DNA from: Archilochus colubris
Lineage: Eukaryota > Chordata > Aves > Apodiformes > Trochilidae
Direction: 5' to 3'
DNA: 64,000 nt
NCBI GenBank assembly: GCA_023079485.1
Contig: CM041084.1
Coordinates: 66,311,709-66,375,708 of the forward strand
Positions within the stretch are counted from its first letter, which is position 1; every line of letters begins with the position of its first letter. Shown in pieces: positions 36,301-46,338 of the stretch. The notes beneath the pieces were generated by a model. That model made no database searches. It saw only the letters and a program-made list of their open reading frames with translations, and was not told where the DNA came from. The position numbers and the translations under genes were made by a program.

Positions 36301-37134
36301 CCAGGCCATGCTGCCCATTTAGCATTTCCCTGAGCTACAGGGGACAGACTGAGCATCTGGGAATGTGTGCATGATGACCCGAAACTGCCTGCTTTTTGTT
36401 CTGTGCATGCAGCATGGAGGAGCAGTCTGACCTCCAGGCTCCATGCACTGCTGCTCTTAAGGATGGTGGTGATTTTTCATGCAAGTTATTGGAAGAAGGA
36501 AGTAGCAGTTTGCAGTAAGCCACGTACTAATCAGGAGCTAGATTTTGGGGGCCTTTTGTATGTTTGGTTTCCTCTCTGAGTGGTTTGCCTCTAAGCAGGA
36601 TGTTGTGTAGCCCTGAGCCTTTGTCAGCCCTGCTGGGGTCTGGCATTTGTCAGTCACTCTGAATACAGGAACTCAAGCAAGAGGTTTTCCCAGTTGCCAA
36701 ACATCACCCGTATTTAGAGAGGCTTTTGGTCCCAACTTCAGAGGAGCTCTCAGCTTTCTGGCTGCTGAGTGATGCTCCTGCCAGCCTGGGGGTGAAAGAG
36801 GAGAGATGGGGTTGTCCAAGTCTCTTGGCTAGATAACTTCTGGATTTCACCTCCAGCACATGATGCAGCTGTTTTGCAGCCTGTGCATGTAAACGCTGTT
36901 AAAAACTTCAGGGGCATGGGAGAAGAGGAAGAAACATTAAGTTTCCCCTCTCTCTGCCTCTGCCTGTTCTGGTCAGGCTGCTGTTCTCCTCCTCCTGCCC
37001 TGCTCCTCAGCTATTTGGCAGAATCGCTGCCATTGCAAATGTACGTGACTAATCTGCTACTTGAGGAACGGAGGGGCAGATTCACAGGCACAAATGACCC
37101 AGGCTGTCAGGAACCTGGTGGGATTCTCTGCTGC
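33395..37134. other. Unique non-coding sequence, no gene recognised
   Basis: 33,530-33,590 is pyrimidine-rich, with three copies of a TCCCTCCTT-like 10-mer ending in C runs (possible i-motif, or G-quadruplex on the minus strand). A strong GTAAGTATG donor word at 35,259 follows a weakly acceptor-like CTCCAG/CTCAG near 35,144-35,152, giving a possible roughly 105-nt non-coding exon that I cannot support further. An A11 run occurs at 35,402. No transposon was recognised. Confidence 0.5.
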
Positions 37135-37273
37135 GAAAAGTTTGGTGGGGTTTTGGATTTGTTTGGTGGTTTGTGGTTGTTTTTTTTTTGTTGTTGTTGG
37201 TGGTTTTTTTGTTTGTTTGGTTTTTTGTTTGTTTGTTTGTTTGTTTTTAATTGTGGGTTTATTTATTTATTTT
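37135..37273 (+). repeat. C-free G/T-rich simple repeat, (TTTG)n/(TTTA)n
   Basis: For 139 nt the + strand contains no C and few A. It has irregular TTTGG units, a T10 run, (TTG)n, GTTTGTTTG units and finally (TTTA)n. It ends in TTTTCCAG, an acceptor-like sequence, next to GCGGGCTGC. The strand asymmetry is extreme (pyrimidine T and G only), a composition that can form RNA-DNA hybrids or expand by slippage. It separates AT-balanced DNA from the CpG-rich block to its right. Confidence 0.9.
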
Positions 37274-37319
37274 CCAGCGGGCTGCTCCCCTTGTTAAATG
37301 ACAGGAGTGAGCAACTCAC

Positions 37320-37657
37320 CTGAGCATTAGATGGGATGAATCCCTGCTAAAGCTTCTTCCCAACTCCAGAGGCAGACCTCCCTCTTCCTCCAACCCCCCC
37401 CCTCCCCCCCGCCTCCTCCTCCCCTTCCCCCGGGACATGTGGGTGCCATTCCCTGGAGGTGGCACGGTGCCATCAGCCGCGGCATTCTGGCTGGAGGAGG
37501 GAGCGCTGAGCCTCTGGAAGGTCCGTGTGTGAGATGCGGGCAGATCCTTGCTCATTTGTCTCCCTCCCAGCTCACGCAGAGGCCCGAGGCTGCGGGACCT
37601 GAATGTTCTGACCCGAATAGAGCCCGGACGAGCCCCGTCCTCGCTTCCCTCCTCCAC
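37320..37657 (-). other. Candidate minus-strand exon with splice donor (unproven)
   Basis: On the minus strand the sequence is open from 37,657 down to a TGA just inside a perfect CAG|GTGAGT donor; exon end at 37,320, intron start at 37,319. The frame opens from GTG; the first ATG is at 37,555-37,553 in a poor Kozak context. The product would be rich in Arg, Ser and Gly, with an RGKGRRRRGGGGG-like run from the C-rich tract, and matches no family I know. The exon overlaps a CpG-rich block, so a first exon or 5' UTR of a minus-strand transcript is possible. One exact donor 9-mer is expected by chance in a window this size. Confidence 0.25.
37394..37431 (-). other. C-rich tract, G-quadruplex-capable on minus strand
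   Basis: C9, T, C7, then CCTCCTCCTCCCC and C5: on the minus strand four or more G runs are separated by one to a few bases, satisfying the usual G3+N1-7 quadruplex pattern. It sits at the left edge of the CpG-rich block, a common position for such motifs near promoters. Confidence 0.7.
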
Positions 37658-37760
37658 TTTGCTCTGTTTCAGCTGTGCATCCTTAAGTGATTCAGGGGCT
37701 CGGGGCCAGAGGGCTCTCTGCCTCGTCGAGCTGATCCCGAGGAGAAGGGGTGATGTGCCA
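37430..37760. promoter_or_regulatory. CpG-rich block, candidate promoter
   Basis: About twenty CpG dinucleotides occur in roughly 330 bp by eye (for example GCCGCGGC, GAGCGCTG, CCCGGACGAG and CTCGTCGAGC), whereas surrounding kilobases have few. It is a modest CpG island. No TATA box is visible, as is usual for such promoters. Direction is unknown; a minus-strand splice donor lies at its left. It could instead be a CpG-containing exon or a chance GC-rich patch. Confidence 0.4.
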
Positions 37761-40700
37761 GGAGGTCTGGGAGGCGAATGTCATTTCATCACTATACTCC
37801 TGGGAGAGGTAGAGGGATCCAGCATGGGAACAACGGGGGTGGGGGGCAGGGGTTAATGAGGAGAAATGGGATAAATTAAAACAGGGAAAATGTAGGCTAA
37901 GTATTGGGGGGGAAAACATATGTTTTATAATAAATATTACATGTTCGAGTGCTTGCAAGCCAAGAATTATTTGCTTAAAAAAAAAAAAATTAAATTCCAG
38001 AGAATGAGTAAATTATTGGACACAGTTCCTGACTAGGTACCTACAAATGTGTTAAATCAGGCTGTCAGTATGGATTTGTAGCCCAGCTCTGGAAAATATA
38101 CCCTAGGGAGCACCAGGTTTCCTAGTTTTCCACTGATCAGAATTGCCAAAGTGAAATCTCCTGAGGTGAAGGGCTTGCACATTAACTAACTTACAGTGCC
38201 ATCTAGCCCCATCTAAGACATAAGACGTTTATGAGTGGTTGCTAATTTTGTTCCTGTAACTGGGAGGCTGAGTCACTTTAGTTCGAACCCACCTCCTGGG
38301 TCATGTGCTTGTGGATGTGTGTCTTGGAGTACATTCGTGCATGCACTAGGATGTATTTTTAAAGACCCGTCCACGAGTCACAAACAAAAATGCCTGACTG
38401 GGAGCCATCCCAGCTGGACAAATCTTCTGTGTCTGCACAGCCACTTGATGTGGGGAGGGCAGCTCAATCTTGCATCAGCCTGCCTGATACTTCCCATTGA
38501 TAGGACCTTACTTTGGATGTCTTAGAAATTTCCTAGCCTGCAACTGCTTGGGCTGGGAGTGTTGGGTGCTGTGTGCTTGCTGCAGGCTATTTCTAGACAG
38601 CTTCCCCCAGAGCAGTGTTTGTGCCGTTCTTGAGGGTGGGCTATGGATTGATGCCTGGGTTTTCTCATTCTGGGAAAAAAAAACAAAAACCAAAGGAAAA
38701 AAACAGAAGGCAAATACAAAAGGGATCGTGCTGCTGCTACCACTCATCTTGTGGAACTTGGTGGAGGAACAGGGTGGTGGCTCCAGCTCTTGCCCTGCTG
38801 CCCACGGTATTCTGTGCCTGCATCCCTGTGCCCTTCACCACCCCCACTGCAGATCTGCATCTTCCTCTGAGAGACAAAGCCATGGGGCAAGCTCTGGTGA
38901 CCTGCCAAAGTGGAGTGGAGAAAGGTGCTGTGGGCTCTCTGGTGCGAGGGTTTGGCCTCCTGAGGTCTGGAAAAGTCCTAAAGTTGCTGTGTCAGCTCTT
39001 TTGACACAGGAGGGCTTCAGGGGGTGCTGCTGAGGGCCGTGGGTTTGATGCAATGTTGTGGGTTTGGGTCTGCTAAGCTAGTGTCAGCCTTTCTTTTCTG
39101 CCTTGAAAAAGACTGATACAGGGGGGATGCCAGGCTCCTAGAATTAGCGAAGTAACCTCTTCCTATATAGGAAAACACTCTTATCCTAACTGGGCTTGGA
39201 TTACAAGATTGTTGTTTTGCATTTTCTCCCTTATGTTTCTTTCTTTTTTCTCTTGTGTGCTCACAGTAATGTCCATAGCCAGACATATGCTCATGGCCTG
39301 GAATGAAGTCGACTGCAATTACATCCTAAGGGAGTCACTCAACAGGGGTTTTGTGCCGGCAGGACACAGGCTTTGGTGCAGCCTGTCACTGCTGCACATG
39401 TGCTGTGAGACCTCCAAGTGCACTTATCTGGCCTTCAGCTTTGTGGGAATGAGGAGCAGAAGGCTCAGAAACACAGCCAGTCTGGTGCACATCTGGAGGC
39501 AGTAACTTGAGGCAGAGTATACACCTCCTGTATTTGAATGAGGTGTTTTCTTGCATCAGTGGTTTCAGCGCATCAGCACTGAAATGCTGCTTTTTAAATC
39601 CACTTGGTCTGGGTACCCCGTGTTCCCTGCCAGGGCCAAACCTTCTCCAAGTGTAAAAGTGCTTGGAGGTGGGTGGCAGGGTCAGGCCTCCCTCCGCAGT
39701 TCTTTTGCCTTACTTCCTTTATCTCCAAAAGCAGCAAGAAGCACATGCTGCAGCAACGTAATCATTTAATCCAGGCTGGTGAAACCTGTTCTCCAGATGA
39801 ACAACTGACAGATCATTTGCTCCATAGCTCTGCATATGAATGCAATGTTTGTTGGGGCGGCTGGATGGTGGTGCCAGCTTTCCACTCTTGTTTCCAGCAA
39901 AGCCAAACAGCAGCTTGACCCTGAATTTGCTTCCATCTCCTTCCTTCACTCCCTGCAGCCTCCCTCGCTGCAGCCACCTTATTCCCAGGGCTCTCCCTCC
40001 TCAGCTGCTGTTGCAGATGCTGTAGGTGCACAGGTACTTGCTGGGTGAAAGCAGTCCTTGGAGGAGCACAGTGAGGCTTGTGGAGCTCAGGATGAGAATG
40101 TGTTTGCCTGGGGAGGCAGGTGATACCTGAAAGGGTGCAGCCAAAACTAACAAAGGCGTGTTCACAGATAGATAGGGTTTTATCTTTAGCCCCTGATACA
40201 AGCCTTACTTTGGCTGGGGAGGCTGCTCTGCCAAGCCTGTTCCTAGAGGCGTAACAACCCAGCAGTGGGTTGGAGGGGGGGGCACTTGCTGTTGTTCCCC
40301 TTGCAACCACTGAGAGTTATCAGGGACAGGAGAGAAGTGCATTTCCTGTCTGAGGCCTTGAAAGTCCATTTGAGTGCCAGATGCAACGGGCCAGGACCTT
40401 TCATGGGTCCAGAACCAGAGGTTTGTTGGGCATCGTGCAAACACATGTGCTCACATAGGTTTTTTAAGGACCCAGCACTGAAAAGCTGTTCTCTCCCAGG
40501 CTCCAGAGTTACTCACGGTGGGCAACCTCTCTTGCTCTACTGCAGGAGGCTCCTAGCCCTTGTTTGCAGCTTCTCTGGTTTCAGTTTCCATCTCTCTTCC
40601 AGATTTTGTAATGCGAGTAGCCTGGGCTGCTGAGTAATAGCTGAGAAGCTCATGGCCCAGCTGATGGCATGGTGGCAGCACCCTGCCAGGGAGAGGACTC

Positions 40701-41600
40701 TGGTGCTCTCCTGGCTGCAGCCACTGCTCTGGAAAAGAGCATTAGAAACTTTCCAGGTTACTTACTGCAATGGTTTTGCAGCTGCCTTCTTATTCTTTGG
40801 CTTAAGGAACAGGCCCAGACGTTGGGATGAGGCTCTTCCAGGACCAGCTTATGCTTCTTGAATTGCTTGGTCTGCTTGTATTCCCTCTGAGGATGAAGAA
40901 CGGAAAGAAGCTCCTTGCATTCAGATTGCAATCCAGATTTCTCTAAAAAGGCCCCTTTTTTTTAAAAGAAGGGCATGTGTTAAATTATTTCTGAGGCCAG
41001 CACTGTGAGATTGGCTCAGCCTCCAGGAACACTTTCCAAAAGCTTGTTGGCCAGAATAGTTTGTTCTAAACCTGCATTGCATCCTCCTGAACTAGTTGGT
41101 TCAACCTCCTCCTGTGGCCATACACCAAGGTTTTTCTTTCAGCTGAGATGACAGTGGTCTCATGCAGCTTGGCAGTTCTCCTTCCAAGCCAGGTTACCTT
41201 GGTATCATCTGAACTACAAGCAGCAAAGGAGCTTTGAAGCCTCTTGCCCCAACATTATGGTAGCCCCATTTGTTTGTTTTTTCAGTCAGCTGTCCACCAG
41301 CAGCTCTAACTGGAGTAGATGGCTTTTAATGGGCACATTTGATTGCTCAGATGATGTAAGACTGGCAAGTTTGGACATCTGAAGCAACCTGGTCACCCAC
41401 AAACTGGCAATTGGTGGGAGGACAAGTACCCTTCTCTCCCCCCCCATGGCTTTGTCAGTGAGGCTATCCTGGAGCAATCACCTCTGTGGATTAATTCAGT
41501 GTTCAGTTCAGGGTTTGACTCATCAGCTGGCACTCAAATTAAAATCTATTCCTGCTGCCATGATACTGTCTACTGGTTTTACTGTTTTCAGCTGAAGCCT
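37761..41600. other. Unique non-coding sequence, no gene recognised
   Basis: Includes an A13 run (37,977-37,989) and an A-rich stretch 38,676-38,712. The longest frame of the window (about 178 codons, 38,497-39,033 on +) starts from TTG, overlaps other frames on both strands and has no domain. An excellent acceptor-like tract ends at 39,266 (TTTCTTTCTTTTTTC...TCACAG), but the following open sequence has no good donor or recognised product. No transposon was recognised. Confidence 0.5.
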
Positions 41601-41627
41601 AGTAAAAGCATTGGAAATGCTTTTACT
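41601..41627. repeat. Perfect 12-bp hairpin, 3-nt loop
   Basis: AGTAAAAGCATT (41,601-41,612), loop GGA, then the exact reverse complement AATGCTTTTACT (41,616-41,627). Pairing does not extend into the flanks beyond a wobble pair, so it is not a microRNA-sized precursor. A second hairpin lies 13 bp downstream. Confidence 0.85.
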
Positions 41628-41640
41628 GATGGACTTGAAT

Positions 41641-41674
41641 GGTCTTAGGATCATTGTTTTGGGATCCTAAGATC
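41641..41674. repeat. Second inverted repeat, CTTAGGATC / GATCCTAAG
   Basis: TCTTAGGATC (41,643-41,652) pairs with GATCCTAAGA (41,663-41,672) across a 10-nt loop, with one further G-C and one G-T pair outside. A third partial copy, TTAGGATC, follows at 41,680-41,687. The recurrent TTAGGATC word beside the first hairpin suggests a locally structured element. Confidence 0.75.
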
Positions 41675-41687
41675 CATTTTAGGATCT

Positions 41688-44533
41688 GCAGTTGTTGCTT
41701 GCTGCAACAGCTTCTTTTTCTTTCCTCCTTCCTCTTGTGCACCTCTGGTGCCTGGCTCCCTGCTAGAGGAAAGCCCGTGGGGCATTCGGGGAGTGCAGGT
41801 CTGGGCCGTGTATCACCCTGTCGCCAGGACCCAGCTGGGAGAGGTCAGTACATGTGCTCAGCTCAGAGCAACATGTGCTCGGGGGGATGGGAAGTTTAAA
41901 GGGATCACTGCTATTTTATCTGCAGTTTAGCATGGCTCAGGTTTGTCAGCGAGGCACCACAGTCCTGAAATTCCAAGCCTGAAGTGAAGCTGGGAGGGAA
42001 ATGCTACAGCTCCTGGGTTTTTGTCCAGGGCTTTGAACACAGCTTGAGTCTAAGACTCCCCCTTCCTAAAGGCAGAAAGATGTTGAAGTGGGATGTTTGC
42101 ATTTGTTACGTGAAGTCCATTTGGACCTCTTCACCCCCCTGCCCTTGCGTCATTTCTTTGGGCAAGGATTAATAAATAAGGAAGGGAGTAAATCATGCTT
42201 GAAATTTTTTTCTTGCTGTCCTCTGCGTACCACCCCTGAGGCTCCCCTTGGCAGGTGCTGAAGAGGCAAAAGTCAGGGCTCCTGCAGAGCGAGATTAGCA
42301 GCACACAATATGATCTCTCTCCTCCTAGTGCACCTCAGAGCCCAGAAACTCCCCCATCTCGCCAGCCTTGCAGCCCAGCTGTCCCAAACCCCAGACAGCA
42401 GGGATGGATAGCAGCAGGCTGCTCTCTGCACGGCAGCCTGGGCGATGGAGAAGATATGGGAAGGATTTCTTGGTACAAGTACGAGCACGAATCCTCTGAA
42501 GAAATATTAAGACCAGTTGTGGTGGCAAAAAACCCAAAATGTACACACACACATACACACACGCACATGACCTCAGCCTCATGTAAGGCTGGAGGGTTTG
42601 GTTGTTTCTGTATTTTTTTCTCAGCTGCTGGTCCTCAGACTCCTCCCAACATGGCTCCATCACTGGAGCAATAGCTGGAGTGTGGAGCTGAATTGCAGCT
42701 CTGCCAGCTCTCCTTGCTCCACATCAAGCCTTGCACAGTGATACCCAGGGATTTCTTTGAAGCTCTTGTGTCTCTCTACCAGACTGCTGAGGTCACCTGA
42801 GAATTTTGGCTTTTGACATAAAAAAGAGGGGAGGGAAAGCTAATTAAGCAGAAACAATTTTCTAGTACTCCTTGTGTGCAGAAATTTAAAAATGGGAAAT
42901 GAATGTGACCTATAGTAAAATAATAACCAAAAGTGTGTTCTACTATTTTGCCCCAAGTGGAGCTGCATGAATAGTTTGGATGATGGAGGGAGGAAATGGA
43001 GCCCCACTCATGGCTGCTGTTGCTACTGTAGAAGAAAGAGCAGTGAAAACTTACTTTGCCACTTTGGATGCTAGCTTGTGACAGATGGTGGCTTTAGCTG
43101 TGGTGAGTGACATGGTTGGTGCTTTCTGCTCCTGGCTGCTCTGTTTTGGCGAAGTTTACTGCAGTAGTGGTGGTGGTGGCCCAGTTAAGGATATGATGGT
43201 TGATCACAGATTAACTCCTAAGCCTCAGGATGCTTTGCTAAGTGAGTTGCTAGTCCAGTCCGTGGAAATCTCAGTATTGAATTATTCTTTGTTTCCAGTG
43301 TTAGACCCTGCCTGCAAAGATGAAGATTTTCCTGGCCTCACTTTTCAGTATTGCTGCTGTTCTTTCCATCCTCTATCTTCATTGCTTCCACTGTGGGCAC
43401 AGGGATGTGAGATTCCAATACCTGCAAGTTCCATCCTGTTTGTTAGCAGCACTCTGCACTGTGACCATAAGAAGTTGGAGAAGTTACAGGTAACCATCTG
43501 GGCAGTAATCCTTGCTTCCTCAATGAGCTGCTGTATTTTGCATGGTTAGGGAGGAGGAAACAGGACTCATGAGTGACAGAGCAAAAAATCAGTGATTACT
43601 ACTTGGCAGGAGATACTTAAACTTTGTCAAGCTAGGCAAGTATCTCCATTGTGGTCTCTGACTCAGAATTCAAGTATGCTGGGAACATTTGAGGGGGCTG
43701 GGTCAGTCCTTGAAGCAGTGGGGAAAAAACAAGGCTTTAATACATCATGGCATAGCTTTGGGTCTGTGCTCTACTGTTCTGCTTTTCTTTGAGGAAACTG
43801 GTGTGGCCGGCGGTGGGGAGAGGGAGGTGTTGTGAAACCACACACACACGCACAAGCACATGTGATTTGGATCCCTCCTAACAGTGTTTCAGACTCATTT
43901 GGCTGTGAAGGCCGAGCTGAGCCACTTCTGATTTGTCCTCCTTAAGGTGAATGGAGGAGGAAGGAGGCTGTGTGCTGTCTCCACCAGCTTGGTCTCCACC
44001 TCTGCTGCAGCAGCCTGGCTGAGGCATGAAATGCTGAGGAGCTCACGGAGGGGCTTGATGGCCCCTTCCAGCTACTTCGTGGATGCAAGAGTGTCACAAA
44101 CTGCCCGGTTAAACCAGGCTGGCAGCTCTGGTGTGTCATTGTGGTGGCAAAAGGCAGCCGAGCTGACCTGGTGAATCAGGTTGTGAGGGGAGGAAGGCTT
44201 CCCAGCAGCTCGGCTCTCACCATTCCTTGTGCTGCTGCAGATAAAGCCGTGCAGCCGCCTAGGGGAGGATGTATTTACACCCTTACCAAAGGTGCCTTTT
44301 GCTGATACGGTGCATTCCTGTGCATGGAAGGGAAGGCAGATAGGACCAGACATCCTCTCCCTGGCCCTGCTGCGTGGGTGAGAGTGGCTGCTGGTGGAGG
44401 GGTTGCTCCTCTGTTCTCCTCCAGCTGGAGGCAGCCACCCGCTCAGGGATGCTTCCCGGCAAATCCAATTGCGAAGCAGGCAGATGCTTCCAGCCTGCAG
44501 CTTTGTGTGTGAGGCTCTGCACCTTCTGCTCCT
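41688..44533. other. Unique non-coding sequence, no gene recognised
   Basis: A proline/serine-rich + frame at 42,255-42,674 follows an acceptor-like CCCTTGGCAG at 42,254; the peptide (SPPSAPQSPETPPSRQP region) is low complexity and matches no family I can name. The frame runs into a (CA)n repeat, so I do not call an exon. A frame at 43,085-43,549 has no domain. (CA)n-type runs occur at 42,542-42,568 and 43,838-43,861. Confidence 0.5.
42542..42568 (+). repeat. Imperfect (CA)n microsatellite
   Basis: ACACACACACATACACACAC followed by GCACA: an interrupted CA dinucleotide repeat of about 27 bp. Confidence 0.9.
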
Positions 44534-44562
44534 GGGAGGGGCTGGGGGGGGGGGGAACTGGG
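44534..44562 (+). other. G-quadruplex motif
   Basis: GGG-A-GGGG-CT-G12-AACT-GGG fits G3+ runs with loops of 1-7 nt on the + strand. The G12 run (44,544-44,555) is itself able to form a quadruplex. There is no promoter signal next to it. Such runs are also frequent sequencing-error sites, so the run length is uncertain. Confidence 0.75.
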
Positions 44563-46315
44563 AAACGGCTCTGGAGTAGTATGGCCAAAAATGAGCAGGA
44601 CCAGGGAAGGAGCGGCCATATGGCAGGCGAACTGTTGGCTCCGCAATTAAGCTGAGTGCTCAGGATGTGAGAAGCTTGTCTCTGCTCAGTTCAGAGCCCA
44701 GCTTCCTGTGTGTTCCTCCCCACTGTGTTTTTGACCAGAAATTCCATTTTTGACCTGAAAAATCTTCCAGATGAAAATTTAATTACAGAAGTGATGTATT
44801 CCCACAAGAAACCTCAGTGTCAGCAAATAGCATTTTTTTTAATGGAAAAACTGTTTTATTCACGCACACAAACTGGCGCTCATTGAGTCCACTCTCAAGC
44901 ATTACACTGGAAAAATCTCCAGTGTTTTGCAAATTATTATGATTTGCAATTAGTATCCATTAGGCACACAAGTCACAAAGAATTGATACTGACACTGCGA
45001 TCCCAGTACTGGATACAGTTTGTTGGCAAGTTATTAAATCACAACCTTACAGTATGCCTGTGATTTATAAAAGGTTACTGATGGTGGAGAAGTGAGACAA
45101 ATGAGATGTGGGAGTGCTAACTCAGAAAACAAGATTTTTGTTTCCTTTTGTGCAACAGATCTCCTCCTTTCTGCACAGCAAAGGTGCAAGTATTTTCCTC
45201 TCTCCTGCGTGATTTCCAACACCAACTTTGTAAATTTGTTCCGTATGCAAAGGTTCGTGGTTGTTATTGGTTCCATATTTACTTGGATCTTCACATGCAG
45301 GGGATGGTTTTTTGGCTTGTGAAAAGGAACTTCTCTGAGGCTGGACCATTTCCCCTCGCACAATGAGTCTCTTCAGGATTGTGTGTAATGCACAGAAAGC
45401 CTGCTAGGGGCAAGGTGCTTTCCCGCAGAACAGAAAACTTTGCAAGCTCGTTAATAAGGGCCAAATAAAATAAAGCTGAGAAAGTCAACATGTTTTAAAA
45501 GATATGCTGTTCTGGGAAAGAAGTGGAGATGGGGTGTGTATTTATGTGAACAAAAGAAGTCCAAACTGTAAACTATAATATATCTGTTAGCTCATTAATG
45601 AGTCTGATGCTGACTAATTCCAGGGGTGTTACTGCTGCCCAGCAGCAAAAGTGCAAATAAGTGGACAGCTGTGATTTAGTGCCAAATATTTAAACACATC
45701 ATGACAATTCAGGCCACCCACACTCTTAAGTAAATACAATTTCTGGAGAGTCATTTCAGACTGGACTGAAGTGCAGAGCAGCCACTTTCACGTGCATCTA
45801 GGCCAAATGGTCTTCAAGTATTAGGGGACAGACTTTGCCCTCCATTACACCCTGGGAGCCCCCGTTCATTCCATGGAGTTTGCACTATGTAGCTGAGGGC
45901 AGAGCTGACTCTTGATGCTAATCTGACTTTTTCTAGCTCAGTAAGTACAATTTTGCATGTAAATGTGAACGTGGAACAGATCTGGACTCGATTAGCTCCC
46001 GAGTCCTTGACAGAAAGCCATAATTGTTTATCCAGATGATCTGTCTTTGTCTCTCTTTTATTTTCTCTAAACTTTAAAACCAAAGTTTTAATGGGCTTGT
46101 AAAATAAATACATGAGTGTAGAATAAGGTGATATAAAAGGGTGTGAGGAAAGCTGTTCCTCTCTCCTCACCTGAACTGAATGCTTGCTGGGTGCACACTG
46201 AAGTGGAGTGTTGGGCAGGGTGGCTGTGGGTCTGATGGTAGGAGGGAGGGTATTTCCAAGACAATGCTTAGCCTGGGGCTCCCGCTACAGATGTGAAGGA
46301 CCTTTGATATATATC
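44563..46315. other. Unique non-coding sequence, AT-rich part possibly regulatory
   Basis: The block 44,740-45,060 is stop-dense and carries repeated ATTA/TAAT words (ATTTAATTACAG, AAATTATTATG, GCAATTAGTATCCATTAGG) with no repeat element, similar in texture to the block at 14 kb. The remainder has no recognised gene. The minus-strand frame 45,814-46,170 shows no domain. Confidence 0.45.
46132..46140 (+). promoter_or_regulatory. TATA-box-like sequence
   Basis: TATAAAAGG is a near-ideal TATA box, with GTGTGAGGAA and pyrimidine-rich CTCTCTCCTCACC 20-35 bp downstream. No CpG island, downstream exon or other promoter element supports it, and the word is expected several times by chance in 64 kb on two strands. 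Confidence 0.15.
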
Positions 46316-46338
46316 TTTTTTTTTTTTTTTTTTTTTTT
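46316..46338 (+). repeat. Poly-T tract (T23)
   Basis: Run of 23 T following GATATATATC, ending in CCTGGTAG. It is a mononucleotide repeat without a retroposon body. Confidence 0.95.

Noticed and set aside
38497..39033. Longest open frame other than the CR1-fused one (about 178 codons, +)
   Set aside because: It opens from TTG, overlaps frames on both strands, is rich in Cys, Trp and Lys runs from low-complexity A-rich DNA, and has no recognisable domain or splice context.
39226..39505. Strong acceptor-like tract followed by an open frame
   Set aside because: No matching donor and no protein similarity; pyrimidine tracts are common in this window.
44040..44085. GGGGCTTGATGGCCCCTTCCAG, similar to the CR1 3' UTR
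   Set aside because: No further CR1 blocks on either side and no octamer; similarity too short.
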